Part shown: piece after piece, positions 63,384 through 64,000 of the stretch | How the letters are laid out: every line of letters begins with the position of its first letter | How positions within the stretch are numbered: the first letter of the stretch is position 1 | Assembly: GCA_963210315.1 (NCBI GenBank) | Contig: OY723289.1 | Span: forward strand, 1,798,001 to 1,862,000 | Origin: Rhynchopus euleeides | Lineage: Eukaryota; Euglenozoa; Diplonemea; Diplonemida; Diplonemidae | DNA: 64,000 nt | Reading direction: 5' to 3' | Program-made: the position numbers and the translations under genes | The notes under the pieces: generated by a model | What the model saw: the letters and a program-made list of their open reading frames with translations, nothing else | Database searches by the model: none | What the model was told of the DNA's origin: nothing

Positions 63384-64000
63384 TGAAGCTGGGGCAGTAT
63401 CTAGCGGGCGGTGTCGTGCTGCTGGTGCTTATCACAGCGGGTATCGGTGTTTCCGTGACATGGTCCAGGATGGCGATCCTGATTGATGACTGCCGTGACA
63501 CAGCAGACGTCGACCTGGAAGTAACATACAACGCCAGCGAGGTGGAGGTGAAGTTCATTGCAGCTCTTCTGATGACGAACATCGTGGGGACGACTGTCTC
63601 CGACCTCAGCTACTTCCTCACAGTCCCGAGCGAGACGCTTTCCGAGGTGCAGCACCTGCTGCAGCGTTTCTCCGCAGACAACCTCACAGATCCCGACTTC
63701 ATCTCATCCTACATCAGACCACAGATGTTGGTCCGCATCAAATCCCTTGGCCTCTACGGCATCCAGGGCGGAACGTATGAGACACTCCCCTTCAGCCCGG
63801 GATATCCCGACGCAAACAGCGATCGCGGTGGTCTGTTTTCCATCTTCCAGGCCGACAAAACGACTGGGTCGGTTGCGAACGTCTCAGAGCCCGTCTATTT
63901 GACAGCCGAGACCCGCAGGGGATCCAACCGGAGCCAGTTCGGAACGCAGCTCCCCTACACCCAGTGGTACCCCTCGTGGGGGTTCGATGACCCGCACAGG
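63384..64000 (+). CDS. N-terminal part of a membrane protein with an extracellular domain; 3' partial
   Basis: 205 codons to the window edge, no stop. ATG 63384 begins MKLGQYLAGGVVLLVLITAG, a signal anchor or signal peptide about residues 8-28. A soluble region follows with several N-glycosylation sequons (NAS, NLT, NVS, NRS) and one early Cys. Segments such as LSEVQHLLQRFSADN, SYIRPQMLVRIKSLGLYGIQ and GGLFSIFQADK suggest an alpha/beta ligand-sensing fold of the Cache/PAS-like kind that in protists often precedes a second membrane helix and a cyclase or kinase domain. That part is outside the window, so function is not established. Confidence 0.7.

Overview
The window is nuclear DNA from a flagellated (or ciliated) single-celled eukaryote. 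The evidence is a near-complete axonemal outer-arm dynein heavy chain, GT-AG introns with a GTATG-type donor, secreted and membrane proteins with classical signal sequences, and eukaryotic transposons. Coding regions are strongly GC-rich at third positions. Non-coding DNA is full of long G or C homopolymers. I cannot place the lineage from this sequence alone.

Host genes, all on the + strand: (1) outer-arm dynein heavy chain, DNAH5/DNAH8 (gamma) class, 5' end cut by the window, with a short last exon after a 69-bp intron (1-13267); (2) a secreted protein of seven cysteine-rich repeats (15654-17006); (3) a five-exon, predicted N-myristoylated protein combining a CUE ubiquitin-binding domain and a Tudor-like domain (18665-20793); (4) a large protein with two ankyrin arrays and a possible ubiquitin-like segment (26693-30205); (5) a type II membrane glycosyltransferase-like protein (31911-33656); (6) a secreted tyrosinase with an extra N-terminal beta domain and a C-terminal cysteine-rich repeat (34179-36197); (7) a four-exon transmembrane RING-finger protein whose first intron holds a 2.95-kb transposon (40888-45326); (8) the start of a membrane protein with an extracellular domain (63384 to the window end).

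The rest is dominated by mobile DNA, much of it in families I do not recognise. Two copies of a 1147-bp foldback element (21779-22925, 23566-24712) each sit at a TA inside a G or C homopolymer. Two larger foldback elements (36276-38568 and 41366-44316) carry broken but mutually homologous reading frames, one ending in C2H2 zinc fingers. A Ngaro/PAT-type tyrosine-recombinase retrotransposon with split direct repeats lies at 48711-53452. A 4.2-kb element (55081-59288) has GGGGGCCTTCGCTCTG ends and a GTC target duplication; it splits a 32-bp satellite array and itself holds a 31-bp tandem array and an 831-bp palindrome with a 9-bp target duplication. Two mini-elements (23106-23203, 39345-39457) share its terminal motif. 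From 59.4 to 61.7 kb there are local duplications and A/T-rich arrays, with a 200-N assembly gap at 61343-61542.

The host genes have no evident shared pathway beyond cell-surface/secretory themes (five of the eight enter the secretory route) and one flagellar motor. The clearest new material is in the transposon families and their insertion habits, and in the CUE-Tudor and tyrosinase domain combinations.
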